DNA from: JACCWM01 sp040393065
GTDB lineage: Bacteria; Myxococcota_A; Bradymonadia; Bradymonadales; Bradymonadaceae
Assembly: GCA_040393065.1 (NCBI GenBank)
Contig: JBEBUW010000002.1
Coordinates: 1 to 64,000, forward strand
DNA: 64,000 nt
Direction: 5' to 3'
Shown here: positions 1-9,323 of the stretch, one piece after another
Layout of the letters: each line of letters begins with the position of its first letter
Numbering within the stretch: the stretch's first letter is position 1
Translations under genes and position numbers: made by a program
Notes under the pieces: model-generated
Database searches by the model: none
What the model was told of the DNA's origin: nothing
Seen by the model: the letters and a program-made list of their open reading frames with translations, nothing else

Positions 1-18
1 CTAGACGATAGGGACACA

Positions 19-91
19 TGAGCCGTGTGGGGATCGAACCCACGACCCACAGATTAAAAGTCTGTTGCTCTACCGGCTGAGCTAACGGCTC
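19..91 (-). tRNA. tRNA-Lys (anticodon TTT)
   Basis: Read on the minus strand, this folds as a complete cloverleaf. A 7-bp acceptor stem GAGCCGT/ACGGCTC is followed by the D-arm, an anticodon stem ACAGA/TCTGT holding the loop CTTTTAA, and a T-arm with TTCGATC. The anticodon TTT gives lysine. The discriminator base is A and the CCA end is not encoded. No other RNA gene lies beside it in the window. Confidence 0.95.
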
Positions 92-658
92 GCTTTTTAG
101 CGACAACTCTTCGCAAGACTTGCGAATTGACTCATGTGTCGAAACACCTTCTGTGCAGTCCCGCATTGCTGCGTTCTTGCTGCCGTCTGGGATATTTCCC
201 CGCGACGGGAATGACGTTGTATAAGCGCCCCACCTTCCTGTCAACTACTTTATGCACTTTAACTGTAATTATTTACCACGATCTGGACCGTTTCCGGCGT
301 TTTGGCTTATTTTTCAGGTGCTTACATTGAAACAAGACTGGTTGTATTTAAGCTGCAATCCACGTTTTCTTCGATTTTTTCCTGTCCAACAGTGGATCGA
401 TACCCGCCCAACTCCTGAAAACGCTCTCCAGAACCGATCATTTGAGTCGTTATGCATTGTTCGATACCCTGAATTTTATCCCGGCGGTGGATCATGGCAC
501 CCTGCACATCTACCCACTCATACAGGTCCCCCGAAAACGCACCCCATCCGATACCCATGTCCAATCGACGATACAGAAAACGCCGCAACTCAGCGGCAAC
601 CTTTAGCCCCATCAGAAATTCACGCCGTAGCCGACGTCGCGATCGATCAGCCAGCACC
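92..658. other. Unassigned stretch, no convincing gene
   Basis: Open frames exist here on both strands, including a minus-strand frame from 822 to 322. None has a recognisable motif, and none has a clear ribosome binding site together with the C-ending codon pattern of neighbouring genes. The plus-strand frame of the next gene extends back to 494 as an arginine-rich, low-complexity leader. I cannot say whether it is translated. Confidence 0.3.
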
Positions 659-1072
659 ATGTATCGCCCCATGATCGTCGCATCCGACACCGCCCTGCGT
701 GGCGTGCAGTCCCGATTGCTCGGCGGCGTCCTCACCGCCCTGCTTACCCTGTGCTGTATCGCCTTTGTGATCACCTCCCCGGCCATCACCATGGCGGTAA
801 CCTTCGCCTTCACGATCGGCACCTACTCTCTGGCCGCATCGATCGCCCTGTTAATGAGCGCGCGCCAGGAAGAAATCGTCCACCAGCTTTCCTCTTCCGA
901 ACTGCCAGACAACACCACCCCGCACCTGCCCCATCACAGCCAGCAACACGCACTGCTCCACCACGGCGCACGCCAACAAGACTGCCGACACGACCTGCAC
1001 GCAAAAGACCGCGTCGAAGAACACACACTTGTGCCCTCCTGCGCGCGCAGCTCTACCGACGGTCGGCTCTAA
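659..1072 (+). CDS. Small two-helix membrane protein, hypothetical
   Basis: I do not recognise this family. The frame has the strongly C-ending codon use of the window's real genes between about 660 and 900. It encodes two adjacent hydrophobic segments (LLGGVLTALLTLCCIAFVI and the stretch ending SLAASIALLM), so a small inner-membrane protein is likely. The C-terminal part after these helices is His/Gln/Arg-rich and looks disordered. The start is uncertain: ATGs at 494, 557 and 659 are all in frame and none has a strong Shine-Dalgarno. I chose the one closest to the region with good codon bias. It lies alone between tRNA-Lys and the convergent queD gene. Confidence 0.45.
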   Translation: MYRPMIVASDTALRGVQSRLLGGVLTALLTLCCIAFVITSPAITMAVTFAFTIGTYSLAASIALLMSARQEEIVHQLSSSELPDNTTPHLPHHSQQHALLHHGARQQDCRHDLHAKDRVEEHTLVPSCARSSTDGRL

Positions 1073-1151
1073 AGCCACCGGCGTGGAGCGAGCCCCCCTT
1101 CATTTTAAATTCTGAATGACTCTGAAAAAAAGCACTCGGCTTTTCCCGGGT

Positions 1152-1514
1152 TCACTCGCCCCGGTACACGCACGAGGAATAACACGTCTCGTGCACCGTA
1201 ATCGCGCTCAATAGCGGCAATGACGGCTTCAAGCGAACCCAGATCCAGCGCGCCAGAACCTCGGACGTCGGATTCTCAAGCCCCTCGATCTCATTCAAAT
1301 ATCGATGATCCAGCGTCGCATGCAGCGGCTCAAACGCTTTGCTGATCTCGCCATAATCGATCAGCCAGCCCATCGACTCATCGATCTCACCGCTCACTTC
1401 CACCGTAATCCGAAACGAATGCCCGTGCAGACGGCTGCATTTGTGCCCTTCCGGCACATTCGGCAAACGGTGCGCAGACTCGAAACTAAACTCTTTCCTC
1501 AACTCGACTTTCAT
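1152..1514 (-). CDS. queD: 6-carboxy-5,6,7,8-tetrahydropterin synthase QueD
   Basis: This enzyme makes 6-carboxytetrahydropterin from dihydroneopterin triphosphate, an early step of queuosine and 7-deazaguanine synthesis in the cytosol. The 120-residue length fits the bacterial family, and the sequence resembles E. coli QueD along its whole length. Zinc-binding histidines are His15 (SAHRL), His30 and His32 (LHGHS). The catalytic cysteine is Cys26 in HKCSRLHGH. Asp69-His70 (LDHRYLN) and Glu109 (HETC) complete the active site, and the NPTSE motif follows. No other queuosine gene is adjacent. It is divergent from the homocysteine methyltransferase gene across a short shared upstream region. Confidence 0.95.
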   Translation of the reverse strand: MKVELRKEFSFESAHRLPNVPEGHKCSRLHGHSFRITVEVSGEIDESMGWLIDYGEISKAFEPLHATLDHRYLNEIEGLENPTSEVLARWIWVRLKPSLPLLSAITVHETCYSSCVYRGE

Positions 1515-1684
1515 CGTCTTTGCTTCCCATTACTTGAGCTGGATGATCTGTAGCATTGCAATCCCACAGAGCCATCGATAAGAAACGTGCAGGCAATCGC
1601 CTACCTCGTTATAGTGGCCAGGTGTTTCAGCGCTGGCACTGAGCTTGCGTGACTAACCCAACCCTCTATGGGAGTCAAACCCGG

Positions 1685-3634
1685 ATGTACGCTTCATTTT
1701 CTGACCGCCTGAAAAAAGGCCCCCTCGTTTTCGATGGGGCTGTCGGTACGCAACTCTATGAGCGAGGCATTTATATCAATAAAAGTTTTGATGATGCCAA
1801 TCTCTCCAATCCTGATCTGGTCCGCAGCGTCCACCAGGAATACGTACAAGCCGGCGCAGACATCATCACGACCAACACCTTTTCATCCAACCGCATCAAG
1901 CTACGCCGCCACGGTCTGGAAGATAAAATCGCCGACATCATCCAGGCCGGCGTCCGGCTGGCACGCGAAGCAGCCGGCCCCGAGCGCTTCGTCGCCGGCT
2001 CGATCGGTCCAACCGGCCTGATCCCTGCCATTTTGGCCGACGACGAACTCACCGAAATCCACCAGGTCTTCCGCGAACAAGCTCTCTTACTCTCCGAGAG
2101 CGGTGCCGATCTGATCATCCTCGAAACGTTTCGACAACTCTCCGAAATCAAAATCGCGATCGCAGCCGTCCGCGAAGTTAGTTCTCTGCCGCTGATCGCC
2201 CAGATGTCCTTCGACAACGAACACAAAACCGCCGATGGCGCCGATCCCGCCCGCGTTGCACGCCTGCTCAAAAGCTGGGGCGCCGATGTCGTCGGGGCAA
2301 ACTGCATGGAAGGCCCCAATATCATCTACGATATTGTCCTCGAAATGCTCGACTGCGGCGCGCCCGTCATCGCGCAGCCCAATGCCGGCTACCCGAGAAG
2401 TATCGACGAACGCCTGGTCTACATGGCCACCCCCGAATACTTCGGCGTCTATGCACGACGCTTCTACCAGGCCGGATGCGCCATCGTCGGCGGATGCTGC
2501 GGCACCGGCCCCGAGCACGTCCGCCAGATTTCAGCCGCCGCACGCATGCTCGGCGGCGGCCAGTCCATTGTCGTCGGCCCCGATCGCGCCGAGCACAACC
2601 ACACGCTCGATGAATTTCCCTCCGAAGTCCCTTTCAGCGAACGCAGCCGTCTGGCTGAAAAAATCGAGCGCGTCTACCGCGACCGCATCCAGGCAAAACC
2701 CGCAGAACGCCTCCCACTCTCCGCCGACTCCTTCGTCGTCAGCGTCGAAGTCAATCCGCCGCCCGGCCTCACCCCGGCGCGCGCCCTGAACGCCGCACGC
2801 ATGCTGCGAAACGCCGGCGTCGATGTCCTCAATATCGCCGATGGCCCCCGCGCCTCCGTTCGCATGGCCAACTGGGCGCTCGGCGGTCTGATGGCGCGCG
2901 AACTCGATACCGAAGTCATTTTGCACGTCTGCGGACGCGACCGAAATCTACTCGGCCTCCAGTCCGACGTACTCGCCTTCCATTTGCTCGGCCTGCACAA
3001 CCTGGTCGTCATCACCGGCGACCCACCCAAAGTCGGCGACTACCCGCACGCAACTGCTGTCTTCGATCTCGACAGCATCGGCATTTTACGCATGATTCAG
3101 GGATTCAACCGGGGCTTTGATCCATCCGGCAAAGCCATCGGCGATCACACGCGATTCTTCTGTGCCTGCGGCGCCGAACCCGCCGCCCGTGATTACGACC
3201 GCGAATTGCGCCGCCTCGAACTCAAAAAAGCCGCAGGCGCACGCGTCATCATGACCCAACCCGTCTACGATCCCGAGCTGCTCGAACGCTTCCTCAAAGA
3301 CACCGCACACCTCGACATGCCCGTGCTCGTCGGTCTGCTCCCTCTTGCAAGCTATCGAAACGCCGAATTCCTCCACAACGAAGTCCCCGGCATGGCCGTC
3401 CCGGAAGACATTCGTATGCGCATGAAAGCCGCGCCCACCGGCCCGGCCGCACGCCGCGAAGGCGTCAGAATTGCCCAAGAAACACTCCAGGCCATCAAAG
3501 ACCAGGTCGTCGGCGCCTACATCATGCCCCCGCTTGGACGCTACGAAGCGGCCCTGGAAGTTCTCGAAATCATACCCGGCTATGGCTCAGCTCCCCTCAA
3601 AACAAGCCAGCCCGGCATTCATAAGGAGTCGTAA
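1685..3634 (+). CDS. Bifunctional homocysteine S-methyltransferase / methylenetetrahydrofolate reductase
   Basis: A two-domain enzyme like Bacillus YitJ. The N-terminal half (about residues 5-300) is a Pcc1/MetH-type homocysteine methyltransferase barrel. It has the DGAVGTQL start motif and zinc cysteines in GANCMEGP (Cys207) and GGCCGTG (Cys271-272). The C-terminal half (about 345-640) is an MTHFR barrel beginning SVEVNPPPG. It would produce 5-methyl-THF and methylate homocysteine to methionine without a cobalamin domain. A GTG start at 1649 is possible. I prefer the ATG at 1685, because relatives begin just before the DGAxGT motif and GGGAG lies about 10 bases upstream. cysK follows after three bases, suggesting one sulfur-amino-acid operon. 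Confidence 0.88.
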   Translation: MYASFSDRLKKGPLVFDGAVGTQLYERGIYINKSFDDANLSNPDLVRSVHQEYVQAGADIITTNTFSSNRIKLRRHGLEDKIADIIQAGVRLAREAAGPERFVAGSIGPTGLIPAILADDELTEIHQVFREQALLLSESGADLIILETFRQLSEIKIAIAAVREVSSLPLIAQMSFDNEHKTADGADPARVARLLKSWGADVVGANCMEGPNIIYDIVLEMLDCGAPVIAQPNAGYPRSIDERLVYMATPEYFGVYARRFYQAGCAIVGGCCGTGPEHVRQISAAARMLGGGQSIVVGPDRAEHNHTLDEFPSEVPFSERSRLAEKIERVYRDRIQAKPAERLPLSADSFVVSVEVNPPPGLTPARALNAARMLRNAGVDVLNIADGPRASVRMANWALGGLMARELDTEVILHVCGRDRNLLGLQSDVLAFHLLGLHNLVVITGDPPKVGDYPHATAVFDLDSIGILRMIQGFNRGFDPSGKAIGDHTRFFCACGAEPAARDYDRELRRLELKKAAGARVIMTQPVYDPELLERFLKDTAHLDMPVLVGLLPLASYRNAEFLHNEVPGMAVPEDIRMRMKAAPTGPAARREGVRIAQETLQAIKDQVVGAYIMPPLGRYEAALEVLEIIPGYGSAPLKTSQPGIHKES

Positions 3635-3637
3635 CTT

Positions 3638-4564
3638 ATGCCCATTTATAATGACATCACCGAACTCATCGGCAAAACACCCCTGATTCGTCTGCATCGC
3701 GTCACTGGCGATTGCCCGGCCGAAATCCTCGTCAAAGCCGAATTTTTCAACCCGCTGGGAAGCGTAAAAGACCGCATCGGCGCCTCCATGATCGCAAGCG
3801 CCGAAGCCAGCGGCCAGCTCACCAAAGACACGACCATCGTCGAAGCCACCAGCGGCAATACCGGCATTGCCCTTGCCTTTATCTGCGCCGCCAAAGGCTA
3901 CAAACTCATCCTGACCATGCCCGACACGATGAGCCTTGAGCGCCGCTCTTTGCTCAAAGCCCTGGGCGCCACACTCGTGCTCACGCCCGGCGCACTCGGC
4001 ATGCAGGGCGCCGTCGAACAAGCACGCCAGATTGTCCAGGAAAACAACAACGCCCTCATGCTCCAACAATTTCAAAACCCGGCAAATCCACAAATCCACG
4101 CCGAAACCACCGCCCAGGAACTCTGGGACGATACCGACGGAAACATCGATGCCATCGTCACCGGAGTCGGCACCGGCGGCACCATTACCGGCGTCGCCCG
4201 CATCTTCAAAGCCAGAAAACCTGACTTCAAAGCCTACGCCATCGAACCTGCCGGCAGCCCCGTTATGTCCGGCGGCGTCCCCGGCCCACACAAAATCCAG
4301 GGCATCGGCGCCGGCTTCATCCCCGACACCATGGACATGACCCTGGTTGACGGAATCATCACAATCACCGACGAAGAAGCCTACGAAATGGCCCGACGAC
4401 TCGCCGCCGAAGAAGGTCTGCTCGTCGGCATCAGCTCCGGCGCCAACGTCGCCGCCGCCATCAAAGTCGGACAACGCCCGGAATTTCACGGAAAACGCAT
4501 TGTTACCACGCTCTGCGATACCGGCGAACGATACCTTTCCACGCCCCTGTTTCGCGACCTGTAA
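3638..4564 (+). CDS. cysK: Cysteine synthase A (O-acetylserine sulfhydrylase)
   Basis: A PLP enzyme that converts O-acetylserine and sulfide to cysteine. At 308 residues it matches CysK length. The PLP lysine is Lys44 in NPLGSVKDR. The substrate loop EATSGNTGIA, the phosphate-binding GTGGTITG loop and the PLP-ring serine in GISSGAN are all present, and the C-terminus has CDTGERYLST. AAGGAG lies about 12 bases before the ATG. It sits between the methyltransferase/MTHFR gene (3-base gap) and cysE, whose product makes its substrate. This arrangement links serine, cysteine and methionine metabolism. Confidence 0.95.
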   Translation: MPIYNDITELIGKTPLIRLHRVTGDCPAEILVKAEFFNPLGSVKDRIGASMIASAEASGQLTKDTTIVEATSGNTGIALAFICAAKGYKLILTMPDTMSLERRSLLKALGATLVLTPGALGMQGAVEQARQIVQENNNALMLQQFQNPANPQIHAETTAQELWDDTDGNIDAIVTGVGTGGTITGVARIFKARKPDFKAYAIEPAGSPVMSGGVPGPHKIQGIGAGFIPDTMDMTLVDGIITITDEEAYEMARRLAAEEGLLVGISSGANVAAAIKVGQRPEFHGKRIVTTLCDTGERYLSTPLFRDL

Positions 4565-4607
4565 GCCCCAATCAAGCGCTCACAGTGAAAAGACGAGATA
4601 CAACTCC

Positions 4608-5456
4608 ATGACCAAACCACACATTCAAGTTACTCCTCCCACACCTCCACGCCCCGGTTACAAAGGCTTTCTGGAAGACGCCATTGAAGATATTCAGGCG
4701 GTCTGGCGAGCGGATCCGGCGGCAAGGACGATCACCGAGGTGGTGCTGACGTATCCAGGATTGCATGCGCTCTGGCTGCATCGAATCGCCAACGAACAGT
4801 GGCACAAAAAGAACTATTTGCGCGCTCGTATGCTCAGCCATTACGCGCGACATTATACCGGAATCGAAATTCATCCCGGCGCAACCATCGGACGACGCGT
4901 ATTCATCGATCACGGAATGGGCGTCGTCATCGGCGAAACCGCCGTCGTGGGCGATGATTGCCTGATCTACAAAGGCGTCGTCCTTGGCGGCACCAGCCTG
5001 GAGCGCACAAAACGTCATCCCACGCTCGGCAAAGGCGTCACCGTCGGTTCCAACGCCTGCATTCTGGGCGCCCTCACCATCGGCGACGGCGTCCGCGTCG
5101 GCAGCGGATCAGTCGTCGTCAAAGATGTCGTCGAACGCGCCACGGTGGTCGGCATCCCCGGCCGTGTCATGTCCACCGAACGCCCCGTCATCACCGGCGC
5201 TCCCACGCTCGACCACGCATCCCTGCCCGATCCCCTGCAGCGCATCGTCAAAGACCTGCTCAACCATATCGAACGCCTCTCAAAACGTATCGACACCCTG
5301 GAAGCAAACGTCGAACTTGCCCCCGACGCGCTCGCCGAAAACATGCGCCAACACCAACTTCAGGACGAAATAGAACAAGAACTCCTGCGCAATGATGGCG
5401 ATAACACCAGCGTAGGCACCAAAAAAACCAGACCCGAAAAACCCAGAACCAAATAA
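4608..5456 (+). CDS. cysE: Serine O-acetyltransferase with long C-terminal extension
   Basis: It acetylates serine to O-acetylserine for cysK directly upstream. Residues about 25-90 form the helical N-terminal domain. Residues about 85-195 are the left-handed beta-helix of hexapeptide repeats, with the active-site segment IDHGMGVVIGETA and the GGTSL turn. After the helix, about 85 residues continue as a charged, helical and then disordered tail (ending EKPRTK), much longer than in EpsC-type enzymes, which usually end soon after the helix. The frame is open from 4347 inside cysK, but the ATG at 4608 starts the recognisable protein. A bidirectional terminator follows. Confidence 0.92.
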   Translation: MTKPHIQVTPPTPPRPGYKGFLEDAIEDIQAVWRADPAARTITEVVLTYPGLHALWLHRIANEQWHKKNYLRARMLSHYARHYTGIEIHPGATIGRRVFIDHGMGVVIGETAVVGDDCLIYKGVVLGGTSLERTKRHPTLGKGVTVGSNACILGALTIGDGVRVGSGSVVVKDVVERATVVGIPGRVMSTERPVITGAPTLDHASLPDPLQRIVKDLLNHIERLSKRIDTLEANVELAPDALAENMRQHQLQDEIEQELLRNDGDNTSVGTKKTRPEKPRTK

Positions 5457-5480
5457 ATGTGATTACCACATGGCTCCCAC

Positions 5481-5537
5481 AAAAAAAGCGCATCCACCCG
5501 CCCTGATTCACAAGCGAGTAGATGCGCTTCTTTTTTT
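5481..5537. terminator. Bidirectional intrinsic terminator between cysE and the TerB-like gene
   Basis: An A7 run and AGCGCATC arm at 5481-5494 pair with GATGCGCT and a T7 run at 5521-5536, with further partial pairing toward the loop. The two genes on either side end here convergently, so the hairpin can serve both strands. Confidence 0.8.
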
Positions 5538-5567
5538 CTCTCAATGCCAGAAACGATCAAATACGCC

Positions 5568-6131
5568 CTATTCGGCCTTGAACATAGAGGCAAACTGCTC
5601 AAGCAACGCGCGCTCTTCCTTGCCAATCGCATCGGTAAAACCAAAAAAACCGCCCGATGCCTGCGCAACAGCCACGCACATATCCAGCAAGTTCTTATGA
5701 AGCATATCCGTTGGATTTTCCTTCACAATCCGCTCCATCAACGCGTTGACCTTGGCAAAAAACGTGTCCGACGGACGCTCCGAAATCAAAAGCTCCAGAA
5801 ACTCCAGCCCCGCCGGATGGTCCGCCAGGCCATAGCGCGCGCCCAGCTCCAACAACTGCGAACGCTCTGCGCGAGATACCGAGCCATCCGCCCAGGCAAC
5901 CTGCAAAATCGGCACAAAAGGCAGCACCATCGCCGTGTCCGCATCAAATCCAAGCTCCAGCGCAGCCGCAGCAATCTCCTCGTTGGTGCCCAGCGCCTGC
6001 GCAATCCCCTCACGCTCCTGCTGACGAATCGCTGCAAGCTGACGCTCCTGACGCAACCGCGCCCGCGCATCCTGCTCCGCCTTTTGAATGTATTTTTCTT
6101 CCTCGGTACTCGGTTTGTACTTGTCTGACAT
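5568..6131 (-). CDS. TerB-like domain protein
   Basis: A 187-residue soluble protein. Residues about 10-55 form a charged helix rich in Glu, Arg and Gln (coiled-coil-like). The rest resembles the TerB/tellurite-resistance helical fold: the segment VAWADGSVSRAERSQLL has the acidic D-G-x-(V/I)-x-x-x-E pattern of that family. Function is not known for stand-alone TerB-like proteins. They are thought to be metal-binding or scaffold helices. The start ATG at 6131 is supported by GGAGAAAATTT just upstream, although the frame is open further. It is divergent from the large CpXC-like gene across 239 bases. Confidence 0.7.
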   Translation of the reverse strand: MSDKYKPSTEEEKYIQKAEQDARARLRQERQLAAIRQQEREGIAQALGTNEEIAAAALELGFDADTAMVLPFVPILQVAWADGSVSRAERSQLLELGARYGLADHPAGLEFLELLISERPSDTFFAKVNALMERIVKENPTDMLHKNLLDMCVAVAQASGGFFGFTDAIGKEERALLEQFASMFKAE

Positions 6132-6370
6132 AAATTTTCTCCACAAATAATAGACGTTTCCAGCATGCCCCATAGCGTAGCCACAGCTGCTGAAATACAC
6201 TACGGATAATAAGAATCCACACCATGAAGGGCAACCGCAATCAACACCGCCGCCCCTACATTTCACGTCTCCCATAGCTTACATCTTGATGCTATGAAAT
6301 ACGCCGTGTTATGTACGGCAAACATCGATGCTGCGGCTTCGGGGTTTACTACGCACTCTGAGGATAATAA

Positions 6371-9256
6371 ATGAAGATAAAAATGGGGACCGATCAACCC
6401 TACCGGGGCCATCTTGGCCGTACAGCGCAAACGTCCGTACTCATCAGCAGCACAGAAGGACCTGTGTTTCCTGCCAGTGTTTACACCTGCGTAAATGTTA
6501 CACAGACGCCTGAACTCCAGCAGGCCCTGCTCGATGGGACGCTCAACCATGTCCCCTGTCCCTTCTCCGATCACACCTACAAACTGGCCATGCCCGTCGT
6601 TTACCACGACGAAGAACGCTCCCTGTTTGTCTTGATCCTTCCCGAAGAACTCCGCCACGAAGAATTCAAGCACCGCAGCGCCCTGCTCGATGCACTCGCC
6701 AAAGAGCGCGAAATTCTTCCCGCCTACGTCCGCGCCTTTCACACCGTCTTCAGCCCCCAGGCCATCGAAAACCTCGAAAGCCCCCGGGAATCCGAAGTCC
6801 CCGAAAGTGCACAACCCCACGAGGACCAGGACGAAGCGCTTCAAAATGCCAACCAGGCTGCCCGCGACTTACTCGAACAAGAACGCATCCAGCTTGAGCA
6901 ACAGCAACAACAGCTTGCGCAAGAACAACAACAACTCGAAGACGCCCGCAAAGAACTCGAAAGCGCGCGCCAACAACTCGAAGACGCCCGCAAAGAACTC
7001 GAAAGCTCCCAACAGCACTTCTCCACAACCAACCAGACACTCGAAGCCGACCGCGCAGCCCTCCAGGAATTGCGCGCCCAATTCGAGAACGAACAGCTCG
7101 ATCTACAACGCGTACGCGAAGAACTCGAAGAACAACGACGCGTCCTCCTTGTCGAATCCCTGAACCTTGAACAAGCACGACTCAACGCCCTCGAAAACAG
7201 CCCGGCTGTCCCCGACGAGCGCACGCAAGTCGTAACCGATGACCAGTTCATCGAAGTTTTTGGCGAATCTGCCGACGACGCTTCCCCCAACAACGTCGCG
7301 TATGCGTTCGATGAAGACGAAGGCAAAGAGATCATCGAAATCGATGCCGACTCCGAAGGCTACGAAATCGAAGAAATCCTCGAACCTGCCGGTGCCCCCT
7401 ACGACAGCGCCGCCAACGCCGAAGCCACCCAGATCATCGAGTCGCCGCTCAACTCCACATCGCTTTCCATCCTCGAATTCCCCCTGGATACCCTTCCAGA
7501 ATCCTTCGAAAACGCCTTTTCCAGCGACGCAGATTCGGACAACAACCTCGATTACGGCCTCATCCTCTATCAGGACTACACCCTGGCAGGCTGGCGACTC
7601 CTCGAAGAAGAAATCCAACCCTACGTCACCGCGCTCCACGAACAGAGCCTGCGCTTCTTCTTCCAGTACCGCGAGATCAACAACCTCCCACTCCTCTCCC
7701 TCATGCTCGCCCGCGTCGATGCCAACGAACAGGCCCTCGAATCGATCGCACTCCCCATCCCGCTCCTTGGCGATTCCGCAACCGACACGAAAAGCCAGCA
7801 AATTCTCACCCAGCTTGCCAACGACGAACGTCTGCGCATCGCTCTCTACAATGCCGCCGGCGAACCACACATTGCCTTCGACATCATCGCTCCCATCGCC
7901 GCCAACATCGCCTGGGCACGCTCACGCGCAAGCCAGCTCCTGGCCGAAAACCCCGCCGACCCGGCCGCCTTCCAGGAAATCACCAAAACCTACCTGGCCG
8001 ATGATTTCGAACGCCTCGGCACCATGCGACACACCTTCGAAAAAGGCAGCTTCGCCCACGCAATGCGCCCGTCCCAGGCCAAACTCGCGGCCGGCGTCGT
8101 CGGCTACTGGTCGCTCGACGACGTCTTCGACTACCTGATCGGCATCCGCAGCTTCCCCCTGCGCGATTTCCGCGCCATCCAACGCCGCGCCATCGAACAA
8201 TCCATCGAATGGGGCATCTACATCAACCAGCCCCTCCAACAACTCGCCATTTCCGAAGGATTTGCCCCCGATCTGCGCACCCTGACCGAGCGCATCATCG
8301 CAAACTTCGCCGAAGTCAGCGTCGGAATCCGCGCCAACGATCTCGATCCCATCCAACACTGGGAAAACTGGGACATCCTCCTCGAGCTCGCTGCCGACGT
8401 AGACATCGTCCCCGACCCGAGCGTCATTGAACTGGCCGAAATCAGCCTCAAACGCGCCCAGGAATACCAGGACATGCTCGACGCCGGTAACTCCCTGCAG
8501 GGCGACTACGAAGAAGCCGACGAAATCCTCGAAGAAGACGAAGATCACCTCCTGGCCGGCGACGAATTCCAGGAAATGCTCGATGCCGTCCACTTCGACG
8601 ACCTCGTCGTAGCCCGTCATTCCGAACAAACCGGCATCACCTACTTTCTGCCTGAATCCGCACTGATCGACTCCTTCGACGACATGGCCTCCATGTCCCA
8701 GGAAGACCTCGAACTTCTGCTCGAAGACGGAAGCGGCCGCCTGGAAGCATCCCAGATGCTTATCGAACGCTTCGGCAAAGACGCGCTCCCTGCCGTCCTC
8801 GCCGCCGTAGAAAACATGAACGCCACCGAAGTCGCCGCGCTCGCACGCTTCACCGAATCCCGCGCCGACGACCTCATCCCCGACCTGATCGCCGGCCTCG
8901 ACACCTGCGGACCGAGCACGCTCTACATCACCGCACGCGCACTGGTCGCCCGGCGCACAAACAATCCCCAGGTCAACGAAGCAATCCCCACCCTGCTCGC
9001 AGCCACGCTCGATCCCGCACGCGCCGCCAACCAACAAGCGCTCCTGCAAACGATCGCCCAGTTCGGCGACCAGCTCGTTGCCCCCCTGATGCGCGCCATC
9101 AAACAAAACGTCGGTGACAAAGCCCTCATCGCACTGCTCTCACTCCTGGAAAACGAACGCCCCGGAACCATCGCAGAGTTCGCGCGCGACCGCAGCAAAC
9201 CTCTTCGTGACGCCGCTGCCAGCGCACGAAACCGTATGGAATCAATCCAGAACTAG
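6371..9256 (+). CDS. Large CpXC-like / coiled-coil / HEAT-like protein
   Basis: A 961-residue cytoplasmic-looking protein with no signal peptide. Residues about 20-130 match the outline of a CpXC domain: a VYTCVNV segment, then LLDGTLNHVPCPFSDHTYKLAMP followed by VVYHDEERSLFVLILP. However, the paired CxxC cysteines of that family are reduced to single ones. Residues about 155-280 form a Gln/Glu-rich coiled coil with heptad-like repeats of QQLEDARKELES. Residues about 295-345 are very acidic. The last third (about 740-950) is alpha-helical with HEAT-like repeats (ALIALLSLLEN, ALLQTIAQFG). GAGG lies ten bases before the ATG. The role is unknown. Confidence 0.75.
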   Translation: MKIKMGTDQPYRGHLGRTAQTSVLISSTEGPVFPASVYTCVNVTQTPELQQALLDGTLNHVPCPFSDHTYKLAMPVVYHDEERSLFVLILPEELRHEEFKHRSALLDALAKEREILPAYVRAFHTVFSPQAIENLESPRESEVPESAQPHEDQDEALQNANQAARDLLEQERIQLEQQQQQLAQEQQQLEDARKELESARQQLEDARKELESSQQHFSTTNQTLEADRAALQELRAQFENEQLDLQRVREELEEQRRVLLVESLNLEQARLNALENSPAVPDERTQVVTDDQFIEVFGESADDASPNNVAYAFDEDEGKEIIEIDADSEGYEIEEILEPAGAPYDSAANAEATQIIESPLNSTSLSILEFPLDTLPESFENAFSSDADSDNNLDYGLILYQDYTLAGWRLLEEEIQPYVTALHEQSLRFFFQYREINNLPLLSLMLARVDANEQALESIALPIPLLGDSATDTKSQQILTQLANDERLRIALYNAAGEPHIAFDIIAPIAANIAWARSRASQLLAENPADPAAFQEITKTYLADDFERLGTMRHTFEKGSFAHAMRPSQAKLAAGVVGYWSLDDVFDYLIGIRSFPLRDFRAIQRRAIEQSIEWGIYINQPLQQLAISEGFAPDLRTLTERIIANFAEVSVGIRANDLDPIQHWENWDILLELAADVDIVPDPSVIELAEISLKRAQEYQDMLDAGNSLQGDYEEADEILEEDEDHLLAGDEFQEMLDAVHFDDLVVARHSEQTGITYFLPESALIDSFDDMASMSQEDLELLLEDGSGRLEASQMLIERFGKDALPAVLAAVENMNATEVAALARFTESRADDLIPDLIAGLDTCGPSTLYITARALVARRTNNPQVNEAIPTLLAATLDPARAANQQALLQTIAQFGDQLVAPLMRAIKQNVGDKALIALLSLLENERPGTIAEFARDRSKPLRDAAASARNRMESIQN

Positions 9257-9323
9257 CCACAAAAACCCTCTTTCGTAACTTCTCAGTACCTTTTTCAGTA
9301 CCGCAACGCAGGCAGTCACCACC

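Noticed and set aside
322..822. Minus-strand frame opposite the first hypothetical gene
   Set aside because: No family motif is seen, and the opposite frame has the expected codon bias over its last third.
1515..1684. SAM or SAH riboswitch before the homocysteine methyltransferase gene
   Set aside because: No recognisable conserved core or aptamer pairing was found by eye, and the leader is short.
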